64,000 nt of DNA from Polyangiaceae bacterium (GCA_020633235.1 JACKEA010000004.1:620001-684000), one strand, 5' to 3'; shown: positions 25,111-33,578, numbered from the stretch's first letter. Program-made: numbers and translations. The notes: a model not told the origin generated them from the sequence alone.

Positions 25111-25770
25111 ATGGCCGTCTACACCACGTTCTTCGCTGCCGCCGACGCGGAGCTCGATGCCGCGTTCCCCGAGTGGACACGCCCGCTGGAAGTCCCGATC
25201 GAGCGGCTCGTTCGGAATCCGTTCACAGGAGAGCTGGTGTCGGCGAAGCGATGGACGGTCGAGCCGGATGAAGAGTCGCCGCCGCCACCACCACCCGAGA
25301 CCGGGTTCCTCGCTTGGCTGCGGCGTCTGTTGGGGGGCGGACCGCCTGCGCGCTTCGGCGTCACCGTCGTCAAGGGTGACTACGCCACCTTCCTGGAAGA
25401 ACGCGCGCACCCCTTTGTGGTGTCGAAGCCGCACTGGTGTACCAAGGGGCTGCTATCGCTGGAGCTCGCTGGGCTCCAGAAAGTCCTGACCATGGCGGAG
25501 GTGGATTTTATCACTTACATGGAGAAGCCCGCACTCGTTGCTCCTCGCGACATGGCCGCAGGCTTGGACCTCGTTCCCGCCGAGCTCGTTGACGCGCTTT
25601 GTGCGCTGCCTCGCGAAGAATGCCCGCGTGTTGCAGCTGAGCTTCTCGAGGAGAAAGAGTGGCAGGGCCCAGCCCTCGATGTCGTGGAGGGCACCGTGGC
25701 CCGCCTCCGGCAGATCGCTCGGCAGTCGAAGAAAGCCGCTGCGAACCTGTACCTCATGAGCGAGTGGTAG
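25111..25770 (+). CDS. Hypothetical protein of an immunity-like tract
   Basis: The 219-residue protein starts MAVYTTFFAAADAELDAAFP and contains RLVRNPFTGELVSAKRW and a Pro-rich linker (SPPPPPPETG). No catalytic motif is visible. The paired small upstream gene and the surrounding immunity-like genes suggest an accessory or immunity role (inference). Confidence 0.55.
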   Translation: MAVYTTFFAAADAELDAAFPEWTRPLEVPIERLVRNPFTGELVSAKRWTVEPDEESPPPPPPETGFLAWLRRLLGGGPPARFGVTVVKGDYATFLEERAHPFVVSKPHWCTKGLLSLELAGLQKVLTMAEVDFITYMEKPALVAPRDMAAGLDLVPAELVDALCALPREECPRVAAELLEEKEWQGPALDVVEGTVARLRQIARQSKKAAANLYLMSEW

Positions 25771-25782
25771 CCTGGTTGGCAA

Positions 25783-25954
25783 ATGCTCGAGGGCTCGCTG
25801 GCGCTCACTGTCATTCTCGCGCCGACACTCGTGGTGAGCGCGTGCGCTCGCCCTGCCGAACCCGCCGGCTACGGCTACCAGTCCAGCCGGAGATGAAGGG
25901 CGGTTTCCCTTCGAGCTCTTCGGAAAGATCCTGGGTGAGCTGGAGTCCAACTAG
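25783..25954 (+). pseudogene. Frameshifted short lipoprotein
   Basis: ATG 25783 starts a lipoprotein signal (MLEGSLALTVILAP, then lipobox VSAC) and mature PAEPAGYGYQSS, stopped at TGA 25894. One base later a second frame reads DEGRFPFELFGKILGELESN to TAG 25952. A single +1 shift would join them into a protein of about 57 residues. Confidence 0.4.
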
Positions 25955-26112
25955 GCCGCGACCGGCCGAGGCGCGCGCACATCGCCGTCGGTCCCTCGAG
26001 GAATCACCGAGCGCGGCCCTATCCCGCTCCGAATGCGAGCAGGGTGGGTGCTTCGGCATCGCGAGTGCTACCCTCGCACCGGCGCTCAGTTTTGAGCACG
26101 GGGTGTCGGGTG
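25955..26112. other. Intergenic, no gene seen
   Basis: Only a promoter-like TACCCT near 26068 was noticed. The sequence is otherwise featureless and has no convincing frame. Confidence 0.3.
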
Positions 26113-26409
26113 ATGACGCTTGCGCGCAAGGGTTCAAGGCGAATTCGGGTCGGGGCTGTGAACTATCGTTGGACCGTCTCCCCTGACGACGAGCCCGGGC
26201 TGGGAATCGTCGTCGAGGATGCAAATAGTCCAGCCCAGCGACTGGTCAGTTGGATGAGCCACGGCGCGGTTGTGTCTCCGCGATTGGTGAAACGTGCCAT
26301 CCTGGATGGTCTCGCCAGCGGCTGGCAGCCCAGGCAGTCGGGAGCCGACTTCGTTCGACGCATAGACGAGCTGTCTCGAAGCGTCCGTGGCCCAACGTCG
26401 GAGGAGTAG
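26113..26409 (+). CDS. Small conserved-looking hypothetical protein
   Basis: The 98-residue product begins MTLARKGSRRIRVGAVNYRW, a basic N-terminus followed by a short beta-rich region and an amphipathic helix (VKRAILDGLASGW). The pattern RKGSRxIxVxxxxYRW recurs in small bacterial proteins of unknown function. It abuts the next gene with no gap. Confidence 0.55.
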   Translation: MTLARKGSRRIRVGAVNYRWTVSPDDEPGLGIVVEDANSPAQRLVSWMSHGAVVSPRLVKRAILDGLASGWQPRQSGADFVRRIDELSRSVRGPTSEE

Positions 26410-26820
26410 GTGAGCGACGCGCCCTTTCGTGTGATCGCCGAGCGCGCGCTCGAGCTTCGCGGCCCCGCGGAGCGAACCGTCGTCGTGCGCATCGGAGTGC
26501 CCGAAGCCGATCCAGCAGGCTCGGACAATTCGCGGTGTCCGTTCCAGGTGACGGGTCTCTCGGACGACTGCGTGCGCTACGCCCATGGAGTCGACACACT
26601 CCAAGCGCTCAATCTTGCGTTCGTGGGCGCTCGCGCTCTGGTGGCAGCGAACGCGGGCGTGCTTGCCGCCTTTCACGAGGACTTCTCCCTCACTTGGGAA
26701 GGCGTTCCATGGCAGGTGAGTCTGCCTGTGTGGGTGTCCCTGGACGATGCCGCTCAGGTCGAGCGCCTGGAGGCGTTCATCCGAGGCTCGTTGCGAGCAC
26801 CGCCCGGCGCTGACCCGTAG
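26410..26820 (+). CDS. DUF6968-like protein
   Basis: The 136-residue product starts at GTG 26410, immediately after the previous stop. The layout fits DUF6968: an N-terminal strand (VIAERALELRG), VVVRIGVPEADP, then RCPFQVTGLSDD and YAHGVDTLQALNLAFVGAR, ending with LTWEGVPWQVSLP. The function is unknown. Such genes are frequent beside immunity genes. Confidence 0.55.
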   Translation: MSDAPFRVIAERALELRGPAERTVVVRIGVPEADPAGSDNSRCPFQVTGLSDDCVRYAHGVDTLQALNLAFVGARALVAANAGVLAAFHEDFSLTWEGVPWQVSLPVWVSLDDAAQVERLEAFIRGSLRAPPGADP

Positions 26821-26870
26821 GCGATTCCGAGGCGATGCCCCCGCATCGCGCTTGCCGCACAGATCCTGCT

Positions 26871-26934
26871 CTTGTTTGTTGCCGCGGCGCGATGCCCGTC
26901 GCGACGCGAGGTTCCGCGGCGGACCAACACAAGT
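26871..26934. repeat. Dispersed GC-rich repeat, inverted pair
   Basis: CTTGTTTGTTGCCGCGGCGC faces GGTTCCGCGGCGGACCAACA across CCCGTCGCGACGCGA. The two arms are approximate complements, so the unit can fold as a long hairpin. The left arm closely resembles the copy at 51938 (TTTGTTGGCCCGGCGCGACG). Confidence 0.65.
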
Positions 26935-27001
26935 CAGACGGCGGCGGCGGCCTTCACGCAATTGAACCCGTAGCAAAGGGCGGGGGTAGTATCGCGAAGA
27001 C

Positions 27002-27265
27002 ATGGTTTGGCGTTCGATTGCGTTGCTCACCGTCGCCGCAGCGAGCTTGTCGACCTGCGACCCGTTTGAGCGCGGGCCTCGCGCCATCTACTTGTGCGAG
27101 TGCCCGGCTGGCGGGGCGAAGGCGCGACCCTGCTCGGCTCCAGACGTGGCGGAAGCCGCTCGCATCGCGCGAGGGTGCCTGGGCGTTGGCGAGCGCACTT
27201 CATGCGTGTGCCACGCAGAGACGGACCTCGGCGCGTGCGACGTTGACGGTTGCGTGCGGCCCTGA
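27002..27265 (+). CDS. Small secreted Cys-rich protein
   Basis: The product has 87 residues with signal sequence MVWRSIALLTVAAASLSTCD (probably lipidated at STC or cleaved nearby). The mature part has nine cysteines (YLCECPAGG, SCVCHAETD). TAGTAT (26987-26992) lies 9 bases before ATG 27002. The function is unknown. Confidence 0.6.
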   Translation: MVWRSIALLTVAAASLSTCDPFERGPRAIYLCECPAGGAKARPCSAPDVAEAARIARGCLGVGERTSCVCHAETDLGACDVDGCVRP

Positions 27266-27315
27266 CTTCGGGCCGAATTCTGGCGCCGATCCCAAAAGGC
27301 CGCCATGATGGCTGC

Positions 27316-27687
27316 ATGCGTTCGGCCCTGATCGCCACCGCGATGCTCTTCAGCCTGACGGCAACCGCAGCACCGGCCCGCTACGAGCTCGTGCATCCAC
27401 GCGTGTGCCTGGCGGGCGGTTGGGGCGACCCGCATGCGGAGTGGCGCGTTCAGCTCGCGATCACGTCGAGCGAGCGGTTTGCGCTGGCCTTCGAGCAGCG
27501 CCTCGCAAAGCGTGGGATTCACGCCGAGCACTACATCGCCGTCTGGCGCGCGAACGGTGACAGGGAGCCGTTGGCGGTCGTCACGCGGCAGACGTTCCCG
27601 TCGCGCGCTGCCGCGATCCGCGCGGCCCAGAAGCTCCGCCGCGCGGGCTTCGCCGCGTTCCCGCGGCACTTCGTGCGCTACCGCTGA
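27316..27687 (+). CDS. Small secreted protein with SPOR-like tail
   Basis: The product has 123 residues. MRSALIATAMLFSLTATAAPA is a signal peptide with an Ala-rich cleavage site. The C-terminal part (LAVVTRQTFPSRAAAIRAAQ, then KLRRAGFAAF) has the spacing of SPOR-type domains (inference). CATGAT at 27304-27309 lies 6 bases before ATG 27316. Confidence 0.55.
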   Translation: MRSALIATAMLFSLTATAAPARYELVHPRVCLAGGWGDPHAEWRVQLAITSSERFALAFEQRLAKRGIHAEHYIAVWRANGDREPLAVVTRQTFPSRAAAIRAAQKLRRAGFAAFPRHFVRYR

Positions 27688-27698
27688 TCCCGCCTGTC

Positions 27699-28331
27699 AT
27701 GGGGGGTGCACGGCCATCGTTCATGACGCTGAGAGAAGCAAAGAGCGCCCTCGCCGGACGCTGGCCGACGTCCTCCCAGGATGAGGAATGGCTCGCCAAA
27801 GTCGACGCGGTGGGCCCCGACCAGCTCTGGCGGGCGTGCGCTAGCGGCGCTGCCATGGTGCTTGCATTGCTGTATCTCAAGGCGAGTCGCCGCATCTGTG
27901 CGCGCGCGGTCGTCGCGTGCCTGAACCAGCTCGCTTCGCTGCCGGAGGTGGAGCTCCCCTCCGCGGCGCTCTCCAGTTTGGAATGCCTCGCCGCGGGGCT
28001 CGAGAGCGCACCGGACGCGCACACGCTCGCGCGCGAAGCCTGCGAAGAACCGACCCCCGCTGACCGGGGTGCCCAGGGGCTTGCGCAGCTCGCGCTGAGC
28101 ACCGCCATCGGCTTGCTGGATCCAACGGACGCGGCTCCCCTCGACGGCGCGGAGATCGACTGCATTGCCGACGCGCTCTACGCCGGTGGCGCAGTGGCGT
28201 CGTTGCCGGAAGCTCGCGCCCGAATGGCGACCGCCATCCGAGAGGAGATCCCCCGGCTCGCGAGCCTCGATGGCTTGGACCTCACCGTCGGCGAAGTGCC
28301 CAGTCCCACCGACGACGACCTCCCGTTCTGA
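27699..28331 (+). CDS. Hypothetical helical protein
   Basis: The product has 210 residues from ATG 27699, or about 202 if ATG 27723 (MTLREAKSAL) is used. It is Ala/Leu-rich and probably all-helical, with repeated ACxSG/AxxCL helices and an acidic C-terminus (PSPTDDDLPF). No family is recognised. The composite palindrome element starts directly after it. Confidence 0.55.
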   Translation: MGGARPSFMTLREAKSALAGRWPTSSQDEEWLAKVDAVGPDQLWRACASGAAMVLALLYLKASRRICARAVVACLNQLASLPEVELPSAALSSLECLAAGLESAPDAHTLAREACEEPTPADRGAQGLAQLALSTAIGLLDPTDAAPLDGAEIDCIADALYAGGAVASLPEARARMATAIREEIPRLASLDGLDLTVGEVPSPTDDDLPF

Positions 28332-28348
28332 CCCACGAACGAAATCTA

Positions 28349-28480
28349 TCCCCCGTCAGAGGTTCGTCAGACGAACCTGCGAGGCACCAAAGGCGTCTAT
28401 CCCCCGCCCGATGTTCCTCTGGCGAACCTCCGAGGCGGGATGGTTTTCGAGAGGATGTCGGTCCGCCGCGAGCCCCTTGG
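28349..28480. repeat. Composite twin-palindrome element, copy A
   Basis: The element contains GGTTCGTCAGACGAACC (near-perfect palindrome, about 28361-28377), GGCGTCTATCCCCCGCC, a second worn palindrome GATGTTCCTCTGGCGAAC (about 28410), GGCGGGATGG, and a terminal dispersed repeat GATGTCGGTCCGCCGCG. Copy B at 37197-37323 has the same order and spacing. Confidence 0.7.
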
Positions 28481-28636
28481 GAACCCTCGAAGGAGGGAAA
28501 CCACGCGGAGCGCCGAGTCCGCGGGCGCAAACTCTTGCGGCAGCGGGCGCTCGAATGTGGCAGACCTGGGGCCGCCGGGCGGTTGTGCCTGCCGCAGACT
28601 GGAAGTGTGACGATGCAATCGGGTGGGGACGTGGGG

Positions 28637-30034
28637 ATGAAGGTTTTGTCGCGACGAGCATGGCGGTCGAGGCGCGTGGTTCCGCGGCGCACCAACAAGA
28701 TCGTGCTCATGGCGTTGGTGCTCGCCTGCGCTTGTTCGGGGGAAGACGGCGCGGGGACGACGGGCGCGGGCGGCGGTAGTGGCGTCGGTGGGAGCAGTGG
28801 CGTCGGTGGGAGCAGTGGCGTCGGTGGGAGCAGCGGCGTCGGTGGGAGCAGCGGCGTCGGTGGAAGCAGTGGCGTTGGTGGGAGCAGTGGCGTCGGTGGG
28901 AGCAGTGGCGTCGGTGGGAGCAGCGGCGTCGGTGGAAGCAGTGGCGTCGGTGGGAGCAGCGGCGTCGGTGGGAGCAGTGGCGTCGGTGGGAGCAGTGGCG
29001 TCGGTGGCAGTGCGGGGGCGGGCGGAGTCGCGGACGCTGGCGTGGACTCGGGGAGCGGCGGCAGCGGCGGTGCGGACTCGGGGAGCGGCGGCAGCGGCGG
29101 CGTGGACTCGGGGAGCGGCGGCAGCGGCGGCGTGGACGGCGGTGTCGTCGGTTGCCCCAAGAACACACCGGTCGTCGTGGCCATCGGGCTGCAGGCCTGG
29201 GACCTCGCCATCGACCAAACTCACGTGTACTGGGTCGACAGCTCCGACAACGGAAGCGTCCGGCGGGTGTCCAAGAACGGCGGCACGGTGCAGACGCTGG
29301 TGTCGAACGTGCCGTACCCGCGCTCCATCTTCGTCGACGACTCGAACGTGTACTACGGCGTGGATGGCGCGCTGACGACCTCGCCCGCGGGGGCCGTCTA
29401 TCAAGTTCCCAAGACCGGCGGCACGCCGATTCCGTTGGTTCTCGATGGCGGGCATCACCGCGGGGTGATCGCGGACGGCACCTACGTCTACTGGACGGAG
29501 TGGAGCAAGGACCTGGTGCGTCGGGTGAAGATCGGCGGCGGCACCGTGGAGACGCTGTCCACCACGGCGAGCCGTCCGTCGGGCATCGCCATGGACTCGA
29601 CGTACGTGTACTGGACCACGAGCGACGGCGGCCGCATCGAGAAGCAGCCGAAGTCCGGCGGCAATCCCGCGGCGCCGGTGCTCGTCACCACCACCAGCGG
29701 CCAGCCGGAGTCCATCGCCGTGAATAGCAGCTGGATCGTTTGGGGCGAGCCCGCCGGCCGTGCGTGGAAGGTCCCCATCGGCGGCGGAACCAAAGTGCAG
29801 CTCGAGAGCGCACCCACGTACATCGGCGACGTTGCCCTCACTGCCACGCGTGCGATCTGGACGGTGTGGGGCTTCACCGCGGACTGGGGCTCGGTGCGCA
29901 CGGTCCCCCTGAGCGGCGGGACGCCCTCACCCCTGACGACCAGCAAGTTCAGCCACGGCAAGGCCATCGCGATCGACGACCAGTGCGTGTACTTCTCGAT
30001 CTACGGCACGTACATCGAGAAGGTCGCGCTCTGA
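28637..30034 (+). CDS. Gly/Ser-repeat lipoprotein with beta-propeller domain
   Basis: The product has 465 residues from ATG 28637 (MKVLSRRAWRSRRVV). The lipobox lies in MALVLAC, so a shorter start at GTG about 28679 (MVPRRTNKIVLMALVLAC) is possible. A spacer of about 13 GGSSGV units and three VDSGSGGSGG units follows. The C-terminal 290 residues repeat DxxxVYWVD/YWTE/VYWTT blades every 45-50 residues, a beta-propeller of the type seen in Polyangia surface lipoproteins. It is probably an exported binding protein. The dispersed repeat at 28676 encodes VPRRTNK of the N-terminus. Confidence 0.82.
   Translation: MKVLSRRAWRSRRVVPRRTNKIVLMALVLACACSGEDGAGTTGAGGGSGVGGSSGVGGSSGVGGSSGVGGSSGVGGSSGVGGSSGVGGSSGVGGSSGVGGSSGVGGSSGVGGSSGVGGSSGVGGSAGAGGVADAGVDSGSGGSGGADSGSGGSGGVDSGSGGSGGVDGGVVGCPKNTPVVVAIGLQAWDLAIDQTHVYWVDSSDNGSVRRVSKNGGTVQTLVSNVPYPRSIFVDDSNVYYGVDGALTTSPAGAVYQVPKTGGTPIPLVLDGGHHRGVIADGTYVYWTEWSKDLVRRVKIGGGTVETLSTTASRPSGIAMDSTYVYWTTSDGGRIEKQPKSGGNPAAPVLVTTTSGQPESIAVNSSWIVWGEPAGRAWKVPIGGGTKVQLESAPTYIGDVALTATRAIWTVWGFTADWGSVRTVPLSGGTPSPLTTSKFSHGKAIAIDDQCVYFSIYGTYIEKVAL
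28676..28702 (-). repeat. Dispersed GC-rich repeat within the 5' end of a gene
   Basis: CGTGGTTCCGCGGCGCACCA followed by ACAAG overlaps the first codons of the lipoprotein gene and encodes VVPRRTNK in its signal region. Confidence 0.65.
28776..29131 (+). repeat. 18-bp and 30-bp in-frame tandem repeats
   Basis: About thirteen copies of an 18-bp unit (GTCGGTGGGAGCAGTGGC) run from 28776 to about 29010 and encode the GGSSGV linker. Three 30-bp units encoding VDSGSGGSGG follow to 29131. Copies differ mainly at third positions. Confidence 0.85.
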
Positions 30035-30037
30035 GCC

Positions 30038-30060
30038 GGGCTTCGCGCCGCACCGACAAG
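30038..30060 (-). repeat. Dispersed repeat, diverged copy
   Basis: CTTCGCGCCGCACCGACAAG lies just after the lipoprotein stop and matches the copy at the end of the 4150-5523 gene (GCGCCGCACCGACAA). Confidence 0.55.
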
Positions 30061-30124
30061 TTAGCAAGCACGGGATAGCAGGCGATCGGCCGCCTGCGTT
30101 ATTCCTGGTCCCAGAGGTGAACGC

Positions 30125-30499
30125 ATGTCGGTGAAAGACTCGACGACCCGGGACTACCGCGAGCGCGTCAACCGCGTGATCTTCCACGTCGAAAGGCACC
30201 TGGGCGAACCGTTGCACCTGGAGGAGCTCGCACGGGTCGCGTGTTTCTCGCCCTTCCACTTTCATCGCATCTTCGCGGCGTTCACCGGCGAGCCGTTGGC
30301 CGCGTTCATTCGCCGACTGCGCCTCGAACGGGCGGCACAGCAGCTCACTCATCTGGAAGCGGCCGTGACGGACATCGCGCTTGCCGCTAGCTACGAGACC
30401 CCGGCCGCGTTCGCGCGGGCCTTCTCGGCGCACTTCGGCGTCGTGCCCACGGAGTACCGCGACCGGCAGCAGGAGAGTGATTGCGTGAACGCGCCGTGA
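30125..30499 (+). CDS. AraC-family DNA-binding domain protein, short
   Basis: The 124-residue protein is almost only the two-helix-turn-helix AraC domain: YRERVNRVIFHVERHLGEPL, then FSPFHFHRIFAAFTGE and LRLERAAQQL, with FARAFSAHFGVVPTEYR. Relatives with this N-terminus normally carry a GyrI-like effector domain of about 160 residues afterwards, which is missing here. AGAGGTGA precedes ATG 30125. It may be a truncated regulator or a stand-alone DNA binder. Confidence 0.85.
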   Translation: MSVKDSTTRDYRERVNRVIFHVERHLGEPLHLEELARVACFSPFHFHRIFAAFTGEPLAAFIRRLRLERAAQQLTHLEAAVTDIALAASYETPAAFARAFSAHFGVVPTEYRDRQQESDCVNAP

Positions 30500-30502
30500 T
30501 CC

Positions 30503-30865
30503 TTGGCGCGGCGGCCATTGCTGGTAGCCTGCTTGCCAGCCGTGCTGACCGCGTACTTCGTTCTCGTTCACGTCGCACCGATATTGGCCGTCGTTGGCCT
30601 CGTGCTGCACGCCAGCAAAGCGAAGGTGTGGGCGAAGCGGTTCGATCGCGCCGCCCTCGCCTTCGCGCTGGTGCTGCCTCTCGGCCTGTTCCTCTTGATA
30701 CAGGTGCTCCGCGCCACGAACGTGATTGGCGCGGACTCGCTCGAAGTCCGTCGACTGGGTGGCGCGCTGCTCTACACCCTGTTCGTCTCGCTGCCTTCCA
30801 TCTTCATCGCGGGCAGCGCGTTGCTCGTCAGCTCGAACAAGCCGCCGCCGGCAGAGCTCCGTTGA
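30503..30865 (+). CDS. Small membrane protein
   Basis: The 120-residue product has three predicted transmembrane helices (VLTAYFVLVHVAPILAVVGL, then FALVLPLGLFLLIQVL and LLYTLFVSLPSIFIAG). It starts at TTG 30503, 3 bases after the AraC stop; the start is uncertain. No family is recognised. Confidence 0.5.
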   Translation: MARRPLLVACLPAVLTAYFVLVHVAPILAVVGLVLHASKAKVWAKRFDRAALAFALVLPLGLFLLIQVLRATNVIGADSLEVRRLGGALLYTLFVSLPSIFIAGSALLVSSNKPPPAELR

Positions 30866-30921
30866 TGGCAAAGGGGTGGTCGCGGCGCCCCGACCAATTC
30901 ATGCTGAGGTAGACTGCTGGC

Positions 30922-31668
30922 GTGGCGGCGCGGTACGATCGCATTGGGCACGGGTACAGCGCGCATCGGCGCGAGGATCCGCGCATCGCGGCGCGCATTC
31001 ATGGCGCGTTGGGTGGCGCGCGGAGCGTGGTCAACGTGGGGGCTGGCGCGGGCTCCTACGAGCCGCCGCACTGCCACGTGATCGCCATCGAGCCGAGTGA
31101 CGTCATGGCGGCGCAGCGGCCGCCGGAGCGCGTCCCCGCGATTCGCGCTTTTGCGGACGCGCTCCCGCTTCGAGATGGAAGCGTGGACGCGGCGATGGCG
31201 ATCCTCACGGTGCACCATTGGGACGACGCGCGGGAAGCCGGCGTGAAGGAGCTGCGTCGTGTCGCGCGCGGGCCCGTCGTGGTGCTCACCTTCGACGCGG
31301 AGGTCAGTGGTCGCATGTGGCTGATGGCGGACTACCTCACCGAGGTCGCCGAGCTCGACCGCCGCATCTTTCCACCACCGGAAACCATTGCGCAGTGGCT
31401 CGGCGGCGGGCGCGTGGAGACCGTGCCCCTCGCGGTCGACACTCCGGACCGCATGCTCGGGGCGTTCTGGGCTCACCCCGAGCGCGTGCTCGATGCCGAC
31501 GCGCGCAATGCCACGTCGGGCTTCGCGCGGCAGCCGCCGGAGGTGGTAGAGCGGGTCGTTACTGCGCTGGCGGCAGATCTCGAGAGCGGAGCATGGCAGG
31601 CAAAGCACGGCTACTTGCGCGATCTCGACGAGTACGACGCAGGCCTACGCCTGGTCGTTTCAGGTTGA
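30922..31668 (+). CDS. SAM-dependent class I methyltransferase
   Basis: The product has 248 residues. SVVNVGAGAGSYE is the SAM-binding motif I, then HVIAIEPSDVM (acidic residue after strand 2), AFADALPLRDGSVDAAMAIL (motif III region) and VHHWDD, typical of methyltransferase domain 11. The substrate is unknown. TAGACT at 30910-30915 lies 6 bases before GTG 30922. Confidence 0.85.
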   Translation: MAARYDRIGHGYSAHRREDPRIAARIHGALGGARSVVNVGAGAGSYEPPHCHVIAIEPSDVMAAQRPPERVPAIRAFADALPLRDGSVDAAMAILTVHHWDDAREAGVKELRRVARGPVVVLTFDAEVSGRMWLMADYLTEVAELDRRIFPPPETIAQWLGGGRVETVPLAVDTPDRMLGAFWAHPERVLDADARNATSGFARQPPEVVERVVTALAADLESGAWQAKHGYLRDLDEYDAGLRLVVSG

Positions 31669-31782
31669 TGGTTCGTCGCGATTCCCGTAGCTGACGAAGG
31701 GCCCACGCACGCTCGCTTGCGTCAAGAAAAACAAATGCGGATCTGGGGTGATTGACGGTGCTTCCGCGCGTCCTTCTTCGGT

Positions 31783-32304
31783 GTGGTGTTCGCCACGCGG
31801 TGCTCGGACGACGCGAACCGGCCGGACTTGGCCACGTCCGACGCGCTCGTGCGCTGGAGCCCAACGCCGGATGGCTCTGTTCACTTCGGTTTGCCGACTT
31901 CAACCTCGTGTCTCAAGGTTCCGAACCACGCAACGGCGAACGGCACTGCGCTCAGTGTAGGCACCTGTGACACGACGCCGTCGAAGGACGTCTTCGCGTT
32001 CAACAACAACGGCGAGATCACCTACACGCGCAACGGCGTCACCAAGTGCGTCGACATGCAAGGGCCGACGGAGGCGCAGTGGCTGGCCGGCAACAGCGCG
32101 CCGAACACCGGCGCCACCATTCAGCTGTGGTCTTGCGCAGGAGTGCTCGGCCAGAAGTGGAACGTCACCGGGCCTGTCACCCACACGTCCAGCTCGAAGT
32201 GCCTCGACTGGGGCGGCGACCTGACGAACGGCACGCCCTACGGCACCACCTGCAACGGTCTCGCCTACCAGAACTGGGACTACTACTGGAAGACGGACAT
32301 TTGA
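31783..32304 (+). CDS. Ricin-type beta-trefoil lectin domain protein, probably 5'-truncated
   Basis: The product has up to 173 residues. Repeated features of R-type lectin domains are present: SCLKVPNHATANGTALSVGTC, IQLWSCAGVLGQKWNV (QxW motif) and SKCLDWGG with LAYQNWDYYW. Such domains bind carbohydrate and are normally exported, but no signal peptide is visible in frame, so the 5' end is probably lost. Confidence 0.6.
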   Translation: MVFATRCSDDANRPDLATSDALVRWSPTPDGSVHFGLPTSTSCLKVPNHATANGTALSVGTCDTTPSKDVFAFNNNGEITYTRNGVTKCVDMQGPTEAQWLAGNSAPNTGATIQLWSCAGVLGQKWNVTGPVTHTSSSKCLDWGGDLTNGTPYGTTCNGLAYQNWDYYWKTDI

Positions 32305-32310
32305 GGCTCC

Positions 32311-32342
32311 GGGCGGCGCGAGCACCGCGCTTCGCGCCGCCC
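32311..32342 (+). terminator. GC-rich hairpin after lectin gene
   Basis: GGGCGGCGCGA (32311-32321) pairs perfectly with TCGCGCCGCCC (32332-32342) over a 10-base loop, 7 bases after the stop. There is no T-run, so it is either a hairpin terminator of a high-GC type or an mRNA-stabilising stem. Confidence 0.5.
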
Positions 32343-32490
32343 GCCCGCGTTCGGGCATGCTTCGAAAGGACGGCTCCCGGTTCGGTCCTGACCGCAGAAC
32401 GAGAGCTACTTCGGCGCATCACGAGCTGCGGCGAGTGCTACCCTTTCGTGCAGATTGATTGGGGGCTGCGCAGCGCGGATTGGTGGGACG

Positions 32491-33126
32491 ATGAAGCTGA
32501 GCTCACAGGAGGCCCAACGCCTCGTCGACCTCGTCGCGCAAGCTCAAACTCGCGAAGCTGCCGTCGAAGCTGCCGGGACTGCGTTCTCGTTTCTCGTTGG
32601 ACAACTGCACGCTCTAGCGGACAGTGCCAATGGCTATCCCAGAAACCCAATCGAGGGCCGCGTTTGGAAGGAGGGCTGCCGCCTCGCTTCCATCTGCGAC
32701 CAGTTTGCCGACGCCGCGGCCCACTGGAACCAGCGGCGGGGGGAAGAGCAAGCGACCCGTCTCGCCGCGTCGATGGCAATGCAGGTCGTGGCCCACTATC
32801 CGGAAGAGATCTTTCCCCGAGTTCTTCGCAACGCAAAGTGCTGCGAGGCGCTCGAAATGACGACCGACGCGGCGGAAGCCTACCACTGCATCGCTGCCGA
32901 CTTCGACGCGCTCGACCTGGAGGAAATCCTAGAGCTTACCGAGCCTTTGGAGGAAGCGGACGTTACGATTCTGACCTGCCTGCGGGAAGCTCTGTCCGGT
33001 TTGGAGCGCCTCGACCAAACTGGCCTCACGGACGCCCAACGCGCGCTGGCCGAGCGCGTGAACGAGGCCTTGAGCAACCGCCCCAGGGTCAGTGGAAGTG
33101 CTGCGCGTGGGACAGAGCCACCATGA
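32491..33126 (+). CDS. Hypothetical helical protein
   Basis: The product has 211 residues from ATG 32491. The content is Ala/Glu-rich helices (QRLVDLVAQAQTREAAVEAA; LALERV-like C-terminus), with VVAHYPEEIFPRVLRNAKCC in the middle. No family is recognised. Its stop overlaps the start of the next gene (ATGA), so the two are translationally coupled. Confidence 0.55.
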   Translation: MKLSSQEAQRLVDLVAQAQTREAAVEAAGTAFSFLVGQLHALADSANGYPRNPIEGRVWKEGCRLASICDQFADAAAHWNQRRGEEQATRLAASMAMQVVAHYPEEIFPRVLRNAKCCEALEMTTDAAEAYHCIAADFDALDLEEILELTEPLEEADVTILTCLREALSGLERLDQTGLTDAQRALAERVNEALSNRPRVSGSAARGTEPP

Positions 33127-33578
33127 CTCGAGTGATTGCGGACGATCTGCCCATCACTACTCTCACCATCGAGGAAACGAGCGCGCTGCGCGACTCGTGG
33201 CGGCGCGTCTACGCGCGGCCCCTCGAGCGTGCCACGGGCGTCTGGCATCGGGGCAAGTACGACTGGCACGTCTTCAGCCATCGCGACACGTTCGCGCTGG
33301 AGCGCGAGGCGGCGCGCGCGGCGTATCACGCGCAGGCCTGCAAAGTGCTGCTCGTCATCACCGACGACAAGCGGCGACCGGGCTATCGAGTGGTCAGCGC
33401 CGAGCCTGTCGTACCTGACGAAGCGGATGCGTACGTATTCCCACCGGACCTGGCGTGGACCATGGTGTTCACCCACGAGGACGGATGGCTCGGTCCGTAC
33501 TTCTCCAGAGCTACTTGGGTGGACAAGCCGCCCACCGAGGACTCTGCACGGGTTACCGCCCGGAAGAGGCCAAGATAG
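33123..33578 (+). CDS. DUF4275-like protein
   Basis: The 151-residue product overlaps the preceding stop by four bases. It resembles DUF4275 proteins: WRRVYARPLERA, YDWHVFSHRDTFALEREAA with AAYHAQACKVLLVITDD, then VFPPDLAWTMVFTHEDGW and LGPYFSRA. The pair of genes (helical partner plus this protein) fits an immunity or accessory module (inference). Confidence 0.55.
   Translation: MTRVIADDLPITTLTIEETSALRDSWRRVYARPLERATGVWHRGKYDWHVFSHRDTFALEREAARAAYHAQACKVLLVITDDKRRPGYRVVSAEPVVPDEADAYVFPPDLAWTMVFTHEDGWLGPYFSRATWVDKPPTEDSARVTARKRPR

Noticed and set aside
28776..29131. Possible CRISPR-like array
   Set aside because: The units are continuous 18-bp and 30-bp coding repeats without spacers, in frame, and encode GGSSGV and VDSGSGGSGG.
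28707..29211. Pro/Leu-rich minus-strand frames over the Gly/Ser repeats
   Set aside because: They are the antisense of the 18-bp repeats and have no start signals.
32046..33122. Upstream extension of the DUF4275-like frame
   Set aside because: Arg/Ala-rich and overlaps the lectin and the 211-residue gene in other frames. The start at 33123 fits family length and the ATGA overlap.
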